Positions 25,773 to 34,650 are shown, numbered from the stretch's first letter. The stretch: DNA of 43,551 bases from Devosia sp. (GCF_030689745.1 NZ_JAUYGL010000108.1:1-43551); one strand, 5' to 3'. Program-made: numbers and translations. The notes: generated from the sequence alone by a model not told the origin.

Positions 25773-25787
25773 CGTTAGGCCGGCCCG

Positions 25788-26102
25788 GTGTCACTGCGCG
25801 ACTCGCTCGATCTGGTCCGCATGGTCAAACCCGAGGCTGGGACCACTGCCCTCGACCATGAAATCATGGCCGAACGCGCGTCCTCACTCGGCGCCGCCGA
25901 ACACAAGGTCATCGCCGCCATTGCGGCGCTGACCAGCGCGCCGGGCGATTTGCAGGCCCTGCAGCAGGCCCGCAGCGCCGTCTGGGCCTATTTCGTGCAG
26001 CGTGAACTGATCGGCTTCCGTCGTCATACGGACGTGATTCAGAGCCTGAGCATTCCACCCCAAGTACTTGCCGGCCTTGGCGCAATGGAAACCCGCCCAT
26101 GA
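25788..26102 (+). CDS. DUF6665-like small protein
   Basis: All-helical 104-residue protein. The pattern TTALDHEIMAERASSLGAAEHKVIAAIAAL followed by ARSAVWAYFVQRELIGFRRHTDVIQSLSIPPQVL matches the DUF6665 group as I recall it from Hyphomicrobiales; no function is known. The start is GTG at 25788, 15 bases after bolA, and a weak GTTAGG lies at about 8 bases. The stop overlaps the start of the HAD gene (ATGA), so the two are coupled. The family name is from memory; the coding status is better supported than the name. Confidence 0.7.
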   Translation: MSLRDSLDLVRMVKPEAGTTALDHEIMAERASSLGAAEHKVIAAIAALTSAPGDLQALQQARSAVWAYFVQRELIGFRRHTDVIQSLSIPPQVLAGLGAMETRP

Positions 26103-26725
26103 CCCGCGCCGTATTCTTCGACGTCGATGGCGTGCTGGTGCACGGGTATCACGCCCGCCCGGAACTGCAGCGACACTGGGACGCCCAACTCCTGCAAGAC
26201 CTCGGCATCGATCGCGAGCGGTTCCGCAATGAATTTATCTTCGACATCTTCATCAAGAAGGTCATCGTCGGCGAGATGTCGCTGGTTGAGGCTCTCGATC
26301 GCCGCCTGCCCTCCTTGGGCTATGGAGGCTCGCCCATGGCCTTCGTCAACTATTGGCTCAGCCATGACAGCGATCTGAACCAGCCGCTGCTCGACATCGT
26401 CCGCCAGCTCAAGGCACGCGATGACCTCAGGCTATTCATTGCCACCAACCAGGACCACATGCGGGCGCTCTGGCTTTGGCAGACGCTGGGACTGGGCGAA
26501 CTCTTCGAGGACATCTTCTATTCCGCCCGCGCTGGCGTCCGAAAACCGGAGCCGGGCTTTTTCGATTTTATCGAACACCGCATCGGCCCGCAAACTGAAC
26601 CACCGCTATTCTTCGATGACACCCCCAAAGTCATCGACGGCGCCCGTCGCGCCGGCTGGGAGGCCGTGCTGTTCACCACCGTTGAGGATGTCACCACCCA
26701 CCCCTGGATTGCCGCGCGGCTCTAG
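26099..26725 (+). CDS. HAD-superfamily hydrolase
   Basis: Cytosolic phosphatase-type protein of 208 residues with all four HAD motifs: motif I FFDVDGVL (Asp8 and Asp10), motif II IATNQ (Thr116), motif III Lys149 in VRKPEPGFF and motif IV FFDDTPKVID (Asp173/Asp174). An alpha-helical cap (about 20-90) follows motif I, as in subclass IA. Likely acts on a small phosphorylated metabolite; the substrate cannot be read from sequence. Its ATG overlaps the stop of the DUF6665-like gene. Confidence 0.9.
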   Translation: MTRAVFFDVDGVLVHGYHARPELQRHWDAQLLQDLGIDRERFRNEFIFDIFIKKVIVGEMSLVEALDRRLPSLGYGGSPMAFVNYWLSHDSDLNQPLLDIVRQLKARDDLRLFIATNQDHMRALWLWQTLGLGELFEDIFYSARAGVRKPEPGFFDFIEHRIGPQTEPPLFFDDTPKVIDGARRAGWEAVLFTTVEDVTTHPWIAARL

Positions 26726-26867
26726 CCAGTCCGCGTCATGGCGCTTTTGTGACGCACCCCGACTTGATCGGCGATTGCCGATGGCCCCCTCGACAGCGCC
26801 ACGCCAAGCTCCTATTTGTGGGCTAACAATTTTCTGGCCCGCCCTTGGCTCACGAAAGGCTGCTGCA

Positions 26868-27203
26868 ATGACCGATATCAACGCTTTCATCGATGAAAAG
26901 GTGAAGAACAACGACGTCTTCCTGTTCATGAAGGGGTCGCCGGACTTTCCGCAATGCGGCTTTTCCGGCCAGGTCGTCCAGATTTTGGGCTATCTCGGCG
27001 TCACCTATGACAGCGCCAACGTGCTCGACAGCGCTGAACTGCGCGACGGCATCAAGGCCTATACTAATTGGCCAACCATCCCCCAGCTCTATGTGAAGGG
27101 CGAATTCGTCGGCGGCGCCGACATCGTCCGCGAAATGTTCCAGGCCGGTGAATTGCAGGCCCACATGGAAGCCGCTGGCATCCCGGTCAAGCAGACCGCC
27201 TGA
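26868..27203 (+). CDS. grxD: Monothiol glutaredoxin, Grx4/GrxD type
   Basis: Iron-sulphur cluster carrier of 111 residues. The CGFS motif is at 30-33 with Lys22 upstream in FLFMKGSPDFPQCGFSG. NWPTIPQLYVKGEFVGGADI (67-86) carries the cis-proline TIP and GGAD glutathione-binding turn. Such proteins assemble homodimers or BolA heterodimers around [2Fe-2S]. The ATG at 26868 fits the family start. It lies 1.1 kb after bolA, separated by a DUF6665-like gene and a HAD gene. A strong terminator follows. Confidence 0.95.
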   Translation: MTDINAFIDEKVKNNDVFLFMKGSPDFPQCGFSGQVVQILGYLGVTYDSANVLDSAELRDGIKAYTNWPTIPQLYVKGEFVGGADIVREMFQAGELQAHMEAAGIPVKQTA

Positions 27204-27226
27204 TCGCCATTGCCCAATCGATCAAG

Positions 27227-27253
27227 CGCCGGACCCTGGGGTCCGGCGTTTTT
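27227..27253 (+). terminator. Rho-independent terminator after grxD
   Basis: An 8-bp stem CGCCGGAC/GTCCGGCG with a 6-base loop is followed by five T residues, 24 bases after the grxD stop. It closes the bolA-grxD region. Confidence 0.88.
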
Positions 27254-27334
27254 CTTTGCGCACTGCCCATCACCAAAGCTGATAACGCCCATTCTGTTTT
27301 GTCGCTTTGCCCAATCACGGCGCCGGCGTAAAAG

Positions 27335-27349
27335 CTGAGTCTTACTCAG
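27335..27349. promoter_or_regulatory. Inverted repeat just upstream of an MFS gene
   Basis: CTGAGT and ACTCAG flank 3 bases and end 12 bases before the ATG at 27362. It could be an operator or a small RNA hairpin near the ribosome site, since no other Shine-Dalgarno is obvious there. Confidence 0.3.
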
Positions 27350-27361
27350 AGAACGCGCGCC

Positions 27362-28579
27362 ATGAACTCGTCCGCCCTCCGCCCAGTGGTTCCCCTGCTC
27401 GTGCTGATCATTGCCGGCTGCGCCGTGGCGGCCATCGGCAATGGCGTGCGCACCAGCTTCGGCCTGTTCACCCTGCCCATGACGGCAGATCTGGACATGT
27501 CGCGCGAAGGCTGGGGCATGGCCATGGCCATCCAGAACCTGGCCTGGGGCATCGCCCAGCCCTTTGCCGGCGCCTATGCCGATCGCGTCGGCACCGGGCG
27601 TACCATCGCCGTCGGTGCCGCGATCTACGCGCTCGGTGTGCTGCTGATGCGCGTGTCTCCCACCGCCGGCGTGCTGGCCGTCACTGCCGGCATCATCACC
27701 GGCGTTGGCATCGCCATTTCCTCGTTCAGCGTGGTAATGGCAGCCTTTGGTCGCGCCGTGCCACCGGAAAAGCGCTCGCTGATCTTCGGCGTCGCCACGG
27801 CGGCCTCCTCCTTCGGCCAGTTTGCCTTTGCCCCCATCAGCCAGGGCTTCATCAACGCCTTCGGCTGGCAGTCGGCCCTGCTCTATCTGGGCATGGCACT
27901 GCTGCTGATCATCCCCCTCAGCTATGCCCTGCGCGGCCGCACCGAAAATCCCGTCGGTCAAGCCGACCTGCCATTCATGCAAACCCTGTCCCAGGCCTGG
28001 GGTCACGGCTCCTACCGCCTGCTGGTCGTGGGCTTTTTCGTCTGTGGCTTCCATTTGGCCTTCATCAATGTGCACATGCCCGCCTATCTGGTGCAGTGCG
28101 GCCTGTCGCCATCTGTGGGTAGCTGGACCATTGCCGTGATCGGCCTGTTCAATATTGTCGGCTCGCTGCTCTCGGGCTATCTCGGCGGTCGCCTGCCCAA
28201 GCAATTGCTGCTGGCGGCCATCTACTTCCTGCGCGCCGTTGCCATTGGCCTGTTCCTGATCTTTCCGGTCAGCGAGCTCACCGCCTATACCTTCGCCGCT
28301 GCCATGGGCGTGCTCTGGCTGTCCACCGTGCCACTGACGGCCGGGCTGGTGGCCATGTTCTTTGGCGCCCGCTATCTCGGCATGCTCTATGGCATCGCCT
28401 TTTTCAGCCACCAGCTCGGCTCATTTGTCGGCGTCTGGCTCGGCGGCTACGTCTTTGATGTGACCGGATCCTACAGTCTGGTCTGGTATCTGGGCATCAT
28501 GCTCGGCCTCGCCTCAGCGGCGGTGCACCTGCCCATCAATGAGCGCGCAGCGCCCAGCTTTTCGCTCCAGCCCGCTTGA
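27362..28579 (+). CDS. MFS transporter, monocarboxylate/oxalate-formate antiporter-like
   Basis: Encodes 405 residues with twelve predicted spans. The early block GVRTSFGLFTLPMTADLDMSREGWGMAMAIQNLAWGIAQPFAGAYADRVG matches the MFS group that includes OxlT and monocarboxylate carriers, with the loop 2-3 motif AGAYADRVGTGRT. The half linker lies near residues 185-210 (LRGRTENPVGQADLPF). Substrate is likely a small organic acid or efflux compound, but cannot be stated. No regulator is adjacent. It is 158 bases downstream of grxD, behind a terminator, so it has its own promoter. Confidence 0.87.
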   Translation: MNSSALRPVVPLLVLIIAGCAVAAIGNGVRTSFGLFTLPMTADLDMSREGWGMAMAIQNLAWGIAQPFAGAYADRVGTGRTIAVGAAIYALGVLLMRVSPTAGVLAVTAGIITGVGIAISSFSVVMAAFGRAVPPEKRSLIFGVATAASSFGQFAFAPISQGFINAFGWQSALLYLGMALLLIIPLSYALRGRTENPVGQADLPFMQTLSQAWGHGSYRLLVVGFFVCGFHLAFINVHMPAYLVQCGLSPSVGSWTIAVIGLFNIVGSLLSGYLGGRLPKQLLLAAIYFLRAVAIGLFLIFPVSELTAYTFAAAMGVLWLSTVPLTAGLVAMFFGARYLGMLYGIAFFSHQLGSFVGVWLGGYVFDVTGSYSLVWYLGIMLGLASAAVHLPINERAAPSFSLQPA

Positions 28580-28705
28580 GAAATACTGCGCCAGGCAACC
28601 ATCGTTTTTCGACGATGTAGCCTTGCCAAATCCCGCCAGCAGGTTCATGGTCCGCCCTCAATTCCAGCGCCGGCATTTCTGCGGCGGCTTTTCTGAGACT
28701 CTTTC

Positions 28706-29965
28706 ATGACCAATCATTTCACGCGGGTTCTCTCGCGCCCCGAATTCATTGCCCTGATGGCGGCATTGATGGCCCTCAATGCGCTGGCCATTGATGTCAT
28801 GCTGCCGGCTCTGCCCTATATGGGCGAGGCCCTGGGCGTCACCAGCGAGAACGAGCGGCAGTTCGTCATCACCGCCTTCATGATCGGCATGGGCACGGCC
28901 CAACTGGTGTTCGGCCCGCTCAGCGACCGTTTCGGCCGCCGTGCTCCCTTGCTGGTGGGCATGGGCATCTATGTCATTGCCGCCTTTATCGCAGTCTTTG
29001 CCCCCAATTTCACCACGCTACTGGTTCTGCGCTTCATCCAGGGTCTCGGCGCCGCCAGCGTGCGCGTCATTGTCACCTCCGCCGTGCGCGATCGCTATGC
29101 CGGCCGCGAGATGGCTGAGGTCATGTCATTGACCTTCATGGTCTTCATGGCTGTCCCCATCATTGCGCCTGGCATCGGTCAGGTGCTGCTGTTGACCGGC
29201 CCCTGGCAGACCATCTTCATTTTCATGGCGCTTTTGGCCTCCGCCTCCTGGCTGTGGACCTTCTTCCGGCTGCCCGAAACCCTGCCTCTGGACAAGCGTC
29301 GCCCACTGACCTTCAAGGGGATTATCGAGGGCTTCCGCATTGTCTTCACCAATCGCATGGCCATTTCCTATGGCCTGGCCGGCACCTTCCTGTTTGGCGC
29401 CCTGTTCGGCTTCATCAGCTCGTCCCAGCAGATCTATGTCGACATTTACGGCCTGGGCGAATATTTCCCCGTGGCCTTCGCCGCCATGGCGGGCCTGATG
29501 TCGGTCTCCTCATTCACCAATTCGCGCATTGTGCGGCGCTACGGCATGCGCCGCCTGTCGCATGGCGCCATGCTGTGCTTCACCGGCTTCAGCATCGTCT
29601 GGCTGGGCTTTGCCCTGATCGGATTCCTGCCGCTATGGTTGTTCTTCTCCCTGCTGGCGGTGATCATGTTCAGCTTCGGCTGGGCCGCCTCGAACATGAA
29701 CTCGCTGTCCATGGAGCCGCTTGGCGCCGTTGCCGGTTCGGCATCAGCCGTATTCGGCTTCATCCAGACTGTCGGCGGTGCGGTGATTGGCGGCTATATC
29801 GGCCAGTTGTTCAACAACACCACCATCCCCGTGGCCGTCGGCTACGCCGGCATGGGTATTCTGTCGCTGATCTTCATCCTGATCGCCGAAAACGGCCGCC
29901 TGTTCGGTGTCGGCGAGCAATATGCCCAGGACGACGAAGCGGCCGCGCTCGGCAGCGCACACTAA
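28706..29965 (+). CDS. Bcr/CflA family MFS drug-efflux transporter
   Basis: Encodes 419 residues with twelve spans. The start [25 protein letters not shown] and the motif A loop [17 protein letters not shown] are typical of Bcr/CflA (DHA1) proton-driven efflux pumps, and [26 protein letters not shown] matches motif C neighbours. Relatives export bicyclomycin, chloramphenicol or sulphonamides; here substrate is unknown. The preceding 126 bases include a CATCGT/ACGATG hairpin (28600-28617) with outer GGCAA/TTGCC arms. The stop overlaps the converging clpP stop by 4 bases. Confidence 0.9.
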   Translation: MTNHFTRVLSRPEFIALMAALMALNALAIDVMLPALPYMGEALGVTSENERQFVITAFMIGMGTAQLVFGPLSDRFGRRAPLLVGMGIYVIAAFIAVFAPNFTTLLVLRFIQGLGAASVRVIVTSAVRDRYAGREMAEVMSLTFMVFMAVPIIAPGIGQVLLLTGPWQTIFIFMALLASASWLWTFFRLPETLPLDKRRPLTFKGIIEGFRIVFTNRMAISYGLAGTFLFGALFGFISSSQQIYVDIYGLGEYFPVAFAAMAGLMSVSSFTNSRIVRRYGMRRLSHGAMLCFTGFSIVWLGFALIGFLPLWLFFSLLAVIMFSFGWAASNMNSLSMEPLGAVAGSASAVFGFIQTVGGAVIGGYIGQLFNNTTIPVAVGYAGMGILSLIFILIAENGRLFGVGEQYAQDDEAAALGSAH

Positions 29966-30591
29966 CCAGCATCGGGGCGCGACAGCGCCTCGATGTCTCC
30001 ACGGTCGCGATAGACGTGGTCCACCAGCCCCCAGTCGCGGGCCTGCTCGGGCGTCATGAAATTGTCGCGTTCCAGCGCGGCTTCCACCTCTTCATAAGTG
30101 CGCCCGCAATGCTTGGCATAGAGCCCGTGCATGCGCCGTTTCAGCCGCTCGCTTTCTGCTGCATGCAGCATGATATCGGTGACCTTGCCCTGAAAGCCCC
30201 CGCTCGGCTGATGCAGCATGATCGAGGCATTGGGCAGGCAAACCCGACTCCCCGGCTCACCGGCCATCAGCAGGAACGAGCCCGCCGACATTGCCATGCC
30301 CATGCACAGCGTGCCCACCGGCGCCTTGATGAACTGCATGGTGTCATACATGGCCAGCGCCGCCGTCACGGCCCCGCCGGGAGAATTGATGTAGAGCGAG
30401 ATTTCCTTGCCGGGATTTTCGGACTCCAGAAACAGCAGCTGCGCGCAGATCAGAGCCGCCATATTGTCCTCGATCTCGCCATTGAGAAAGATGATCCGCT
30501 CACGCAACAGCCGCGAGTAGATATCAAATGATCGCTCCCCGCGGCTCGATTGTTCCACCACCATAGGGACGAGTTGCATCATGTCGCGCAT
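29962..30591 (-). CDS. clpP: ClpP-family serine protease subunit (divergent)
   Basis: Encodes 209 residues of the ClpP fold. The triad can be placed as Ser102, His127 (MLHQPSGG) and Asp176 (ERDNFM). The oligomer-forming opening [27 protein letters not shown] is typical. The usual GQAASMG around the nucleophile is GMAMSAG here, which suggests a second, specialised ClpP rather than the main one. The ATG at 30591 has AGGAG at 8 bases and matches the family start MRD; another in-frame ATG at 30636 lies next to a G-rich repeat. No clpX or clpA is in the window. Its 3' end overlaps the Bcr/CflA stop. Confidence 0.9.
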   Translation of the reverse strand: MRDMMQLVPMVVEQSSRGERSFDIYSRLLRERIIFLNGEIEDNMAALICAQLLFLESENPGKEISLYINSPGGAVTAALAMYDTMQFIKAPVGTLCMGMAMSAGSFLLMAGEPGSRVCLPNASIMLHQPSGGFQGKVTDIMLHAAESERLKRRMHGLYAKHCGRTYEEVEAALERDNFMTPEQARDWGLVDHVYRDRGDIEALSRPDAG

Positions 30592-30637
30592 CGGCGAACT
30601 CCTGTTCGTTGATTTGTTGGTCGATTTATCAGTCATC

Positions 30638-30672
30638 ACCCTCCCCCTTGCGGGGAGGGTCAGGGAGGGGGT
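30638..30672. repeat. Palindromic G/C-rich intergenic element
   Basis: ACCCTCCCC (30638-30646) and GGGGAGGGT (30652-30660) form a 9-bp inverted repeat with a 5-base loop, followed by CAGGGAGGGGG. The form resembles dispersed palindromic intergenic elements common in alphaproteobacteria. Only one copy is in this window, so its repeat status rests on that resemblance. Confidence 0.45.
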
Positions 30673-30690
30673 TGGGCAGCTTTCGGCGCG

Positions 30691-31032
30691 CTAGGCCGCC
30701 AGCATCATCGGCCCGGCCTGATTACCATTGGCCGCCGCGGGCACCGCTAGGGGTACATGCGTCAGCCTGAACCAGGTGCCGCCATCCAGGGTCGGAGTCA
30801 GCTCAAACGTCACCAGGCTATCCCCGCTGCTGAGCGCCGCGCCCTGCCCGCTCTCGCGCCAGCGATAGGTCAGGCTCTTGTTTTCGTCGACCCGGACCAG
30901 CGCCAGCTCGACATCCTCGGCTGGCTGGAGCCAACGCGCCAGATATTCCGGAATGGTCAGCGCCCGCCAGACCTGTTCCGGCGGCGCGTCCAGACTGCAC
31001 TCAAAGACCAGCTCATCCACGTCTGACGTCAT
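30691..31032 (-). CDS. SRPBCC/AHSA1-domain protein (activator of Hsp90 ATPase-like)
   Basis: Encodes 113 residues with a helix-grip fold. LVFECSLDAPPEQVWRALTIPEYLARWL is the standard opening of the AHSA1/START-like family, and the strands LVTFELTPTLDGGTWFRLTHV follow. It is about 30 residues shorter than many members, with a short alanine-rich tail, so the last helix may be reduced. It overlaps the arsR stop (ATGA). ArsR-AHSA1 pairs are common, and the AHSA1 partner is thought to bind a hydrophobic ligand, though this is unproven for most. Confidence 0.85.
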   Translation of the reverse strand: MTSDVDELVFECSLDAPPEQVWRALTIPEYLARWLQPAEDVELALVRVDENKSLTYRWRESGQGAALSSGDSLVTFELTPTLDGGTWFRLTHVPLAVPAAANGNQAGPMMLAA

Positions 31033-31343
31033 TGATCCATCTCCTTGAGCAGGTCTTTGAGATTGTCGATCCGGCTGGGCCAGAAGGCACGATAGCGGGC
31101 AATCCACGCGTGCAGCGGCGCCAATCCGTCTGGCGCCACGCGGTAATGGGCAAAGCGCCCCTCGCGGCGCTCGCTGATCAGCCCGGCCCCGCGCAACACC
31201 GCCAGATGCTGGCTCATCGCCGGTTGGCTGATGGCAAAACCCTCGCGCAATTGCGTGGCCGTCAACTCGTCGTCGGCCAGCCGCTCCAGCACGGCGCGGC
31301 GGGTCGGATCAGCCAGAACCTTGAAAATATCGGTATCGCTCAT
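31029..31343 (-). CDS. ArsR-family transcriptional regulator
   Basis: Winged-helix repressor of 104 residues: DIFKVLADPTRRAVLERLADDELTATQLREGF leads into the recognition helix SQPAMSQHLAVLRGAGLI and the wing SERREGRFAHYRV. There is no CxC metal site, which places it in the non-metal ArsR group that accompanies AHSA1-type proteins. The ATG at 31343 starts the message shared with the SRPBCC gene. A well-placed 8-bp inverted repeat begins 6 bases upstream and is likely its own operator. Confidence 0.93.
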   Translation of the reverse strand: MSDTDIFKVLADPTRRAVLERLADDELTATQLREGFAISQPAMSQHLAVLRGAGLISERREGRFAHYRVAPDGLAPLHAWIARYRAFWPSRIDNLKDLLKEMDQ

Positions 31344-31348
31344 GCGCT

Positions 31349-31370
31349 CACATAAGCACAGACTTATGTG
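31349..31370. promoter_or_regulatory. Likely ArsR operator
   Basis: CACATAAG and CTTATGTG are separated by 6 bases, forming a perfect 8-bp inverted repeat just upstream of the arsR start. The ATAAG...CTTAT form is that of many ArsR-family operators. Its overlap with the start region suggests autorepression of the arsR-SRPBCC unit. Confidence 0.65.
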
Positions 31371-31408
31371 ATTCCGCAAGCCCCTGCCTGCAGCGCCGAC
31401 AAACCCGC

Positions 31409-32227
31409 CTAGAAGCTGAAGACTTCGCGCCGCAATTCGTCCCAGCTGTCGCGATCAATGCTGACCAGCAGCCCGCCATCGGCATGGTGCGGCAGATAGG
31501 GCAACCCATCGAGCCGCGCAGCATGGGCCCCGGCTTCCTGGCTCATCAGCACCCCGCCCAGATGGTCCCATGGCATCAGCTTGTTCCAGCAGCTGAACTG
31601 CGAATGGCCCGATACCAGCGTGCGATACTCATGCCCGGCACAGCGGAAATTGGAGACAACACGCACCTTTGCCAGATTGGCCAGCACCTGGGCGCGGTTG
31701 TTGACCGGCAGATACGACACTGACGCACAGCCCACCATCTCGGCCAGCGGCAGCGGCGCGGCAACCGACAGCCGCACCGCTTCCCCGTCGGGCCGGCGCA
31801 ACCAGGCGCCCGAGCCCTTCTCGGCCATCATCCAGTCATCGCCCATCGGATCGTAGATGATCCCGGCAACGGTTTCGCCCTTCGACACCACCGCTGCCAT
31901 GGTGGCAAACAGCGGCAGCCCGGCGGCGTAATTGGCCGTACCGTCAATCGGATCGATCACCACGGCCAGTTCGGCATCCGCCAGCCGCCCGAGCAGCACC
32001 GGATCGGCCGCCACCGATTCCTCGCCAACAAACAGCGCCGCGGGCATGAACCGCGCCATCGCCATCTTGATGGCCTCTTCGGTCGCCACATCCGCTTCGG
32101 TGACCAGGTCGATGGCTTCGCTCTTGGTCGTCACCATGGAGGCATCCAGCCGCCGGAAGCGCGGCAGGGCCTCGGCCCGGGCGGCGTCACGCAGGATATT
32201 GGCCAGTGCCACTACGTCAAAGTTCAA
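31409..32227 (-). CDS. Inositol monophosphatase-family phosphatase
   Basis: Mg2+-dependent phosphatase of 272 residues. The metal motifs are FVGEES (about Glu69-Glu70), [11 protein letters not shown] (Asp92, Asp95) and WDHLGG (Asp221). It may act on inositol phosphate, histidinol phosphate or another sugar phosphate; the group has broad specificity. The start is TTG at 32227: AGAGGA lies 7 bases upstream, and the next ATG would remove the first helix. TTG overlaps the ttcA stop as TTGA, so translation is coupled to ttcA. Confidence 0.9.
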   Translation of the reverse strand: MNFDVVALANILRDAARAEALPRFRRLDASMVTTKSEAIDLVTEADVATEEAIKMAMARFMPAALFVGEESVAADPVLLGRLADAELAVVIDPIDGTANYAAGLPLFATMAAVVSKGETVAGIIYDPMGDDWMMAEKGSGAWLRRPDGEAVRLSVAAPLPLAEMVGCASVSYLPVNNRAQVLANLAKVRVVSNFRCAGHEYRTLVSGHSQFSCWNKLMPWDHLGGVLMSQEAGAHAARLDGLPYLPHHADGGLLVSIDRDSWDELRREVFSF

Positions 32228-33108
32228 GATGCGGTCCTCTTGTCAAATAACGCATTGAAATCAAACAGCTTGGTATCGAGCATGTGGCTGGCATTGATAT
32301 TGCCCATCGCCCGGATCATCACATCCTTGCGGCCGGGCATGCGTTTTTCGATATCGGCGAGCATGGCCTTCATCGCATTGCGCTCCAGCCCGTCCTGGCT
32401 GCCGCACAGATCACAGGGGATGATCGGAAACGCCATTGCGTCGGAGAACCGCTGCAGATCCTCTTCGCCACAATAGATCAGCGGTCGCAACACCTCGATA
32501 TCGCCCTCATCATTGAGCAGCCGTGGCGGCATCGCCGCCAGCTTGCCACCATGAAACAGGTTCATGAAAAAGGTTTCGAGACTGTCATCGCGGTGATGCC
32601 CCAGCACCAGCGCGGCGCAGCCCTCCTCGCGCGCGATGCGATAGAGATTGCCGCGCCGCAGCCGGCTGCACAGCGAGCAATAGGTCGCCCCGGCCGGCAG
32701 CTTGCTGGTGACGATCGAATAGGTGTCCTTGTATTCGATGCGGTGCGCCACCCCGATCCCGGTGAGGAATTCGGGCAGGATATGCTTGGGGAAATTCGGC
32801 TGTCCCTGGTCGAGATTGCACACCAGCAGTTCCACCGGCAGCAGGCCGCGCCACTTCAGATCCAGCAGCAGCGCCAGCAACCCGTAGCTGTCCTTGCCGC
32901 CCGACAGCGCCACCAGCCATTTTTCGCCCGCCCGCACCATGGCGAATTTTTCCAGCGCCTCGCGCGTCTGCCGGATCAACCGCTTGCGCAGCTTGTTGAA
33001 CTCCACCGAGCGCGGCGCATGCGCATAGATCGGATGCGCGCCCGAATCGGTTTCATCGGTCGCATCGATCAGCGGCGCTACAGCAGCGCGCATCATGCCC
33101 TCACTCAT
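32224..33108 (-). CDS. ttcA: tRNA 2-thiocytidine biosynthesis protein TtcA
   Basis: ATP-dependent, iron-sulphur tRNA thiolase that makes 2-thiocytidine at position 32. The PP-loop SGGKDS is at 69-74. Cysteines at 144 and 147 ([10 protein letters not shown]) and the later PCDLCGSQ (232, 235) match the cluster ligands known from E. coli Ttc[28 protein letters not shown] is a family-specific block. The protein has 294 residues. Its stop codon overlaps the IMPase start. It diverges from the SbmA/BacA-like gene. Confidence 0.96.
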   Translation of the reverse strand: MSEGMMRAAVAPLIDATDETDSGAHPIYAHAPRSVEFNKLRKRLIRQTREALEKFAMVRAGEKWLVALSGGKDSYGLLALLLDLKWRGLLPVELLVCNLDQGQPNFPKHILPEFLTGIGVAHRIEYKDTYSIVTSKLPAGATYCSLCSRLRRGNLYRIAREEGCAALVLGHHRDDSLETFFMNLFHGGKLAAMPPRLLNDEGDIEVLRPLIYCGEEDLQRFSDAMAFPIIPCDLCGSQDGLERNAMKAMLADIEKRMPGRKDVMIRAMGNINASHMLDTKLFDFNALFDKRTAS

Positions 33109-33272
33109 ATGGAACTCTCTTTTTTATACCGCTCCCGCTGATAGCGCCCCCACGCGCAAAGGGGAAGGGTCCGCGCAGGCGGCCAACCTTACCAAAGCTT
33201 AACTTCTTCGGCTTGTGCTAATCCAATTGCCACGGCTAGATAGCCCATCTTTGGACACCCAGGAGTCACGCG

Positions 33273-34574
33273 GTGTTTCGCTCATTCTTTCCCAATCCTC
33301 GTTTGTTTTTTACCGCCGCCCTGTGCTGGGTCGCGCTGGTTATGGTGGCCTGGTACACCATTGGACCACAGCTCCAGTCCGGGCTCAGCCTGGGCCCCTG
33401 GCTGGGTATCGCACCTAGCGAAGCCGACCCGGCGCCGTTTTTTTCGCCCGACAAGGTGTGGCTCTATCAGTACGTGCTGCTCAGCGGCTACCTGTTCTGC
33501 GTTCCCTGGTACTGGATCGGCGGCAATCGTCGCTGGTACTGGTGGTCAATTGTGGGCAGTGTCACCATTATCGAGGTGGTGTACTTCAATGTTCAGATCA
33601 GCGCCTGGCTCAATGACTGGTACGGCTCGTTCTACAACCTGATCCAATCCGCCCTGACCACCCCCGGCACAGTGACACTTGATCAGTTCCTGGGTGAGAT
33701 CTGGACGGTCGCTTACGTATTGATCCCCAACATCACGGTGCTGGTGCTCAATGCCTTCTTCATTGCCCATTTCCTGTTCCGCTGGCGCCGGGCAATGAGC
33801 TTCTTCTATCTCAGCCACTGGCAGCACCTGCGCCACATCGAAGGCGCCTCCCAGCGTGTCCAGGAAGATACCCAGCGTTTTGCCAACATCGTTGAGGGCT
33901 TGGCTGTGTCGCTGGTGGCGTCGGTGATGACGCTGATTGTCTTCCTGCCCCTGCTCTGGGAACTGTCCAGCAATATTACCGAATTGCCATTCTTCGGCGC
34001 GGTCAATGGCAGTCTGGTCTGGGTCGCCCTGGTGTCGTCGGCCTTCGGTACTGTGCTTCTGGCGGCGGTCGGCTGGAAGCTGCCCGGACTTGAGTTCGAA
34101 AACCAGAAGGTCGAAGCCGCTTTCCGCAAGGAACTGGTCTATGGCGAGGACAGTGGGGAGCGTGCTGAACCGGTGACCCTGCGGCAGTTGTTCATCAACA
34201 TGCAAACCAACTACTTTCGGCTGTACCGGCACTATCTCTATTTCAACATCGCCCGATACGCCTATCTGCAGGGCTCCAATTTCGTCCCACTGATCGCCAT
34301 GGGACCCTCCATCGTTGCCGGCGCGCTGACGCTCGGCCTGTTCCAGCAGGTCAGCAATGCCTTCGGCCAGGTCGAGGACTCGTTCAAATTCCTTGCCAGT
34401 TCCTGGACCACGATCATCTCGCTGATTTCCGTGTTCAAGCGTCTGCGGGCCTTCGAGAACAATATCCCGCCTGACGCCATTGCCGCCAATGACTATGACG
34501 ACCCGATCTTCCTGCAGTCTCTGGCCGAAGTCCCGACCAGCGACGACCTTCCCCGTCAGCCGGCCCAGTTCTAG
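33273..34574 (+). CDS. SbmA/BacA-family peptide/vitamin transporter
   Basis: Membrane protein of 433 residues with about seven to eight spans, homologous to SbmA/BacA, which imports antimicrobial peptides and peptide-like drugs by proton coupling. Diagnostic blocks are GGNRRWYWWSIVGSV, NVQISAWLNDWYGSFYNLIQ, FRWRRAMSFFYLSHW and the C-terminal AFGQVEDSFKFLASSWTTIISLISVFKRL. In rhizobia BacA is needed for legume symbiosis; no symbiosis genes are present here, so general uptake is more likely. The start is GTG at 33273 with AGGAG 7 bases upstream. The gene is bounded by a divergent ttcA and a terminator shared with rpsD. A 16-bp palindrome spans its stop codon. Confidence 0.93.
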   Translation: MFRSFFPNPRLFFTAALCWVALVMVAWYTIGPQLQSGLSLGPWLGIAPSEADPAPFFSPDKVWLYQYVLLSGYLFCVPWYWIGGNRRWYWWSIVGSVTIIEVVYFNVQISAWLNDWYGSFYNLIQSALTTPGTVTLDQFLGEIWTVAYVLIPNITVLVLNAFFIAHFLFRWRRAMSFFYLSHWQHLRHIEGASQRVQEDTQRFANIVEGLAVSLVASVMTLIVFLPLLWELSSNITELPFFGAVNGSLVWVALVSSAFGTVLLAAVGWKLPGLEFENQKVEAAFRKELVYGEDSGERAEPVTLRQLFINMQTNYFRLYRHYLYFNIARYAYLQGSNFVPLIAMGPSIVAGALTLGLFQQVSNAFGQVEDSFKFLASSWTTIISLISVFKRLRAFENNIPPDAIAANDYDDPIFLQSLAEVPTSDDLPRQPAQF

Positions 34575-34597
34575 AACTGGCCAATTCGGCAAAACAA

Positions 34598-34627
34598 AAA
34601 GGGCCGCTCCCTGAGGAGCGGCCCTTT
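34598..34627. terminator. Bidirectional terminator between the SbmA-like gene and rpsD
   Basis: A 13-bp perfect stem AAAGGGCCGCTCC/GGAGCGGCCCTTT with loop CTGA. A run on one side and T run on the other make it suitable for both converging genes. Confidence 0.88.
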
Positions 34628-34650
34628 CCAATTCTGGGATTCTGCGTCGC

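Noticed and set aside
27089..28411. A 440-codon minus-strand frame opposite grxD and the first MFS gene
   Set aside because: Histidine/glutamine/glycine-rich shadow of membrane-protein codons; it crosses a clear terminator and two real genes.
34565..34580. Perfect 16-base palindrome CCAGTTCTAGAACTGG over the stop codon of the SbmA-like gene
   Set aside because: It precedes a strong terminator but has no loop or T run; with no regulator or start nearby it is probably coincidental.
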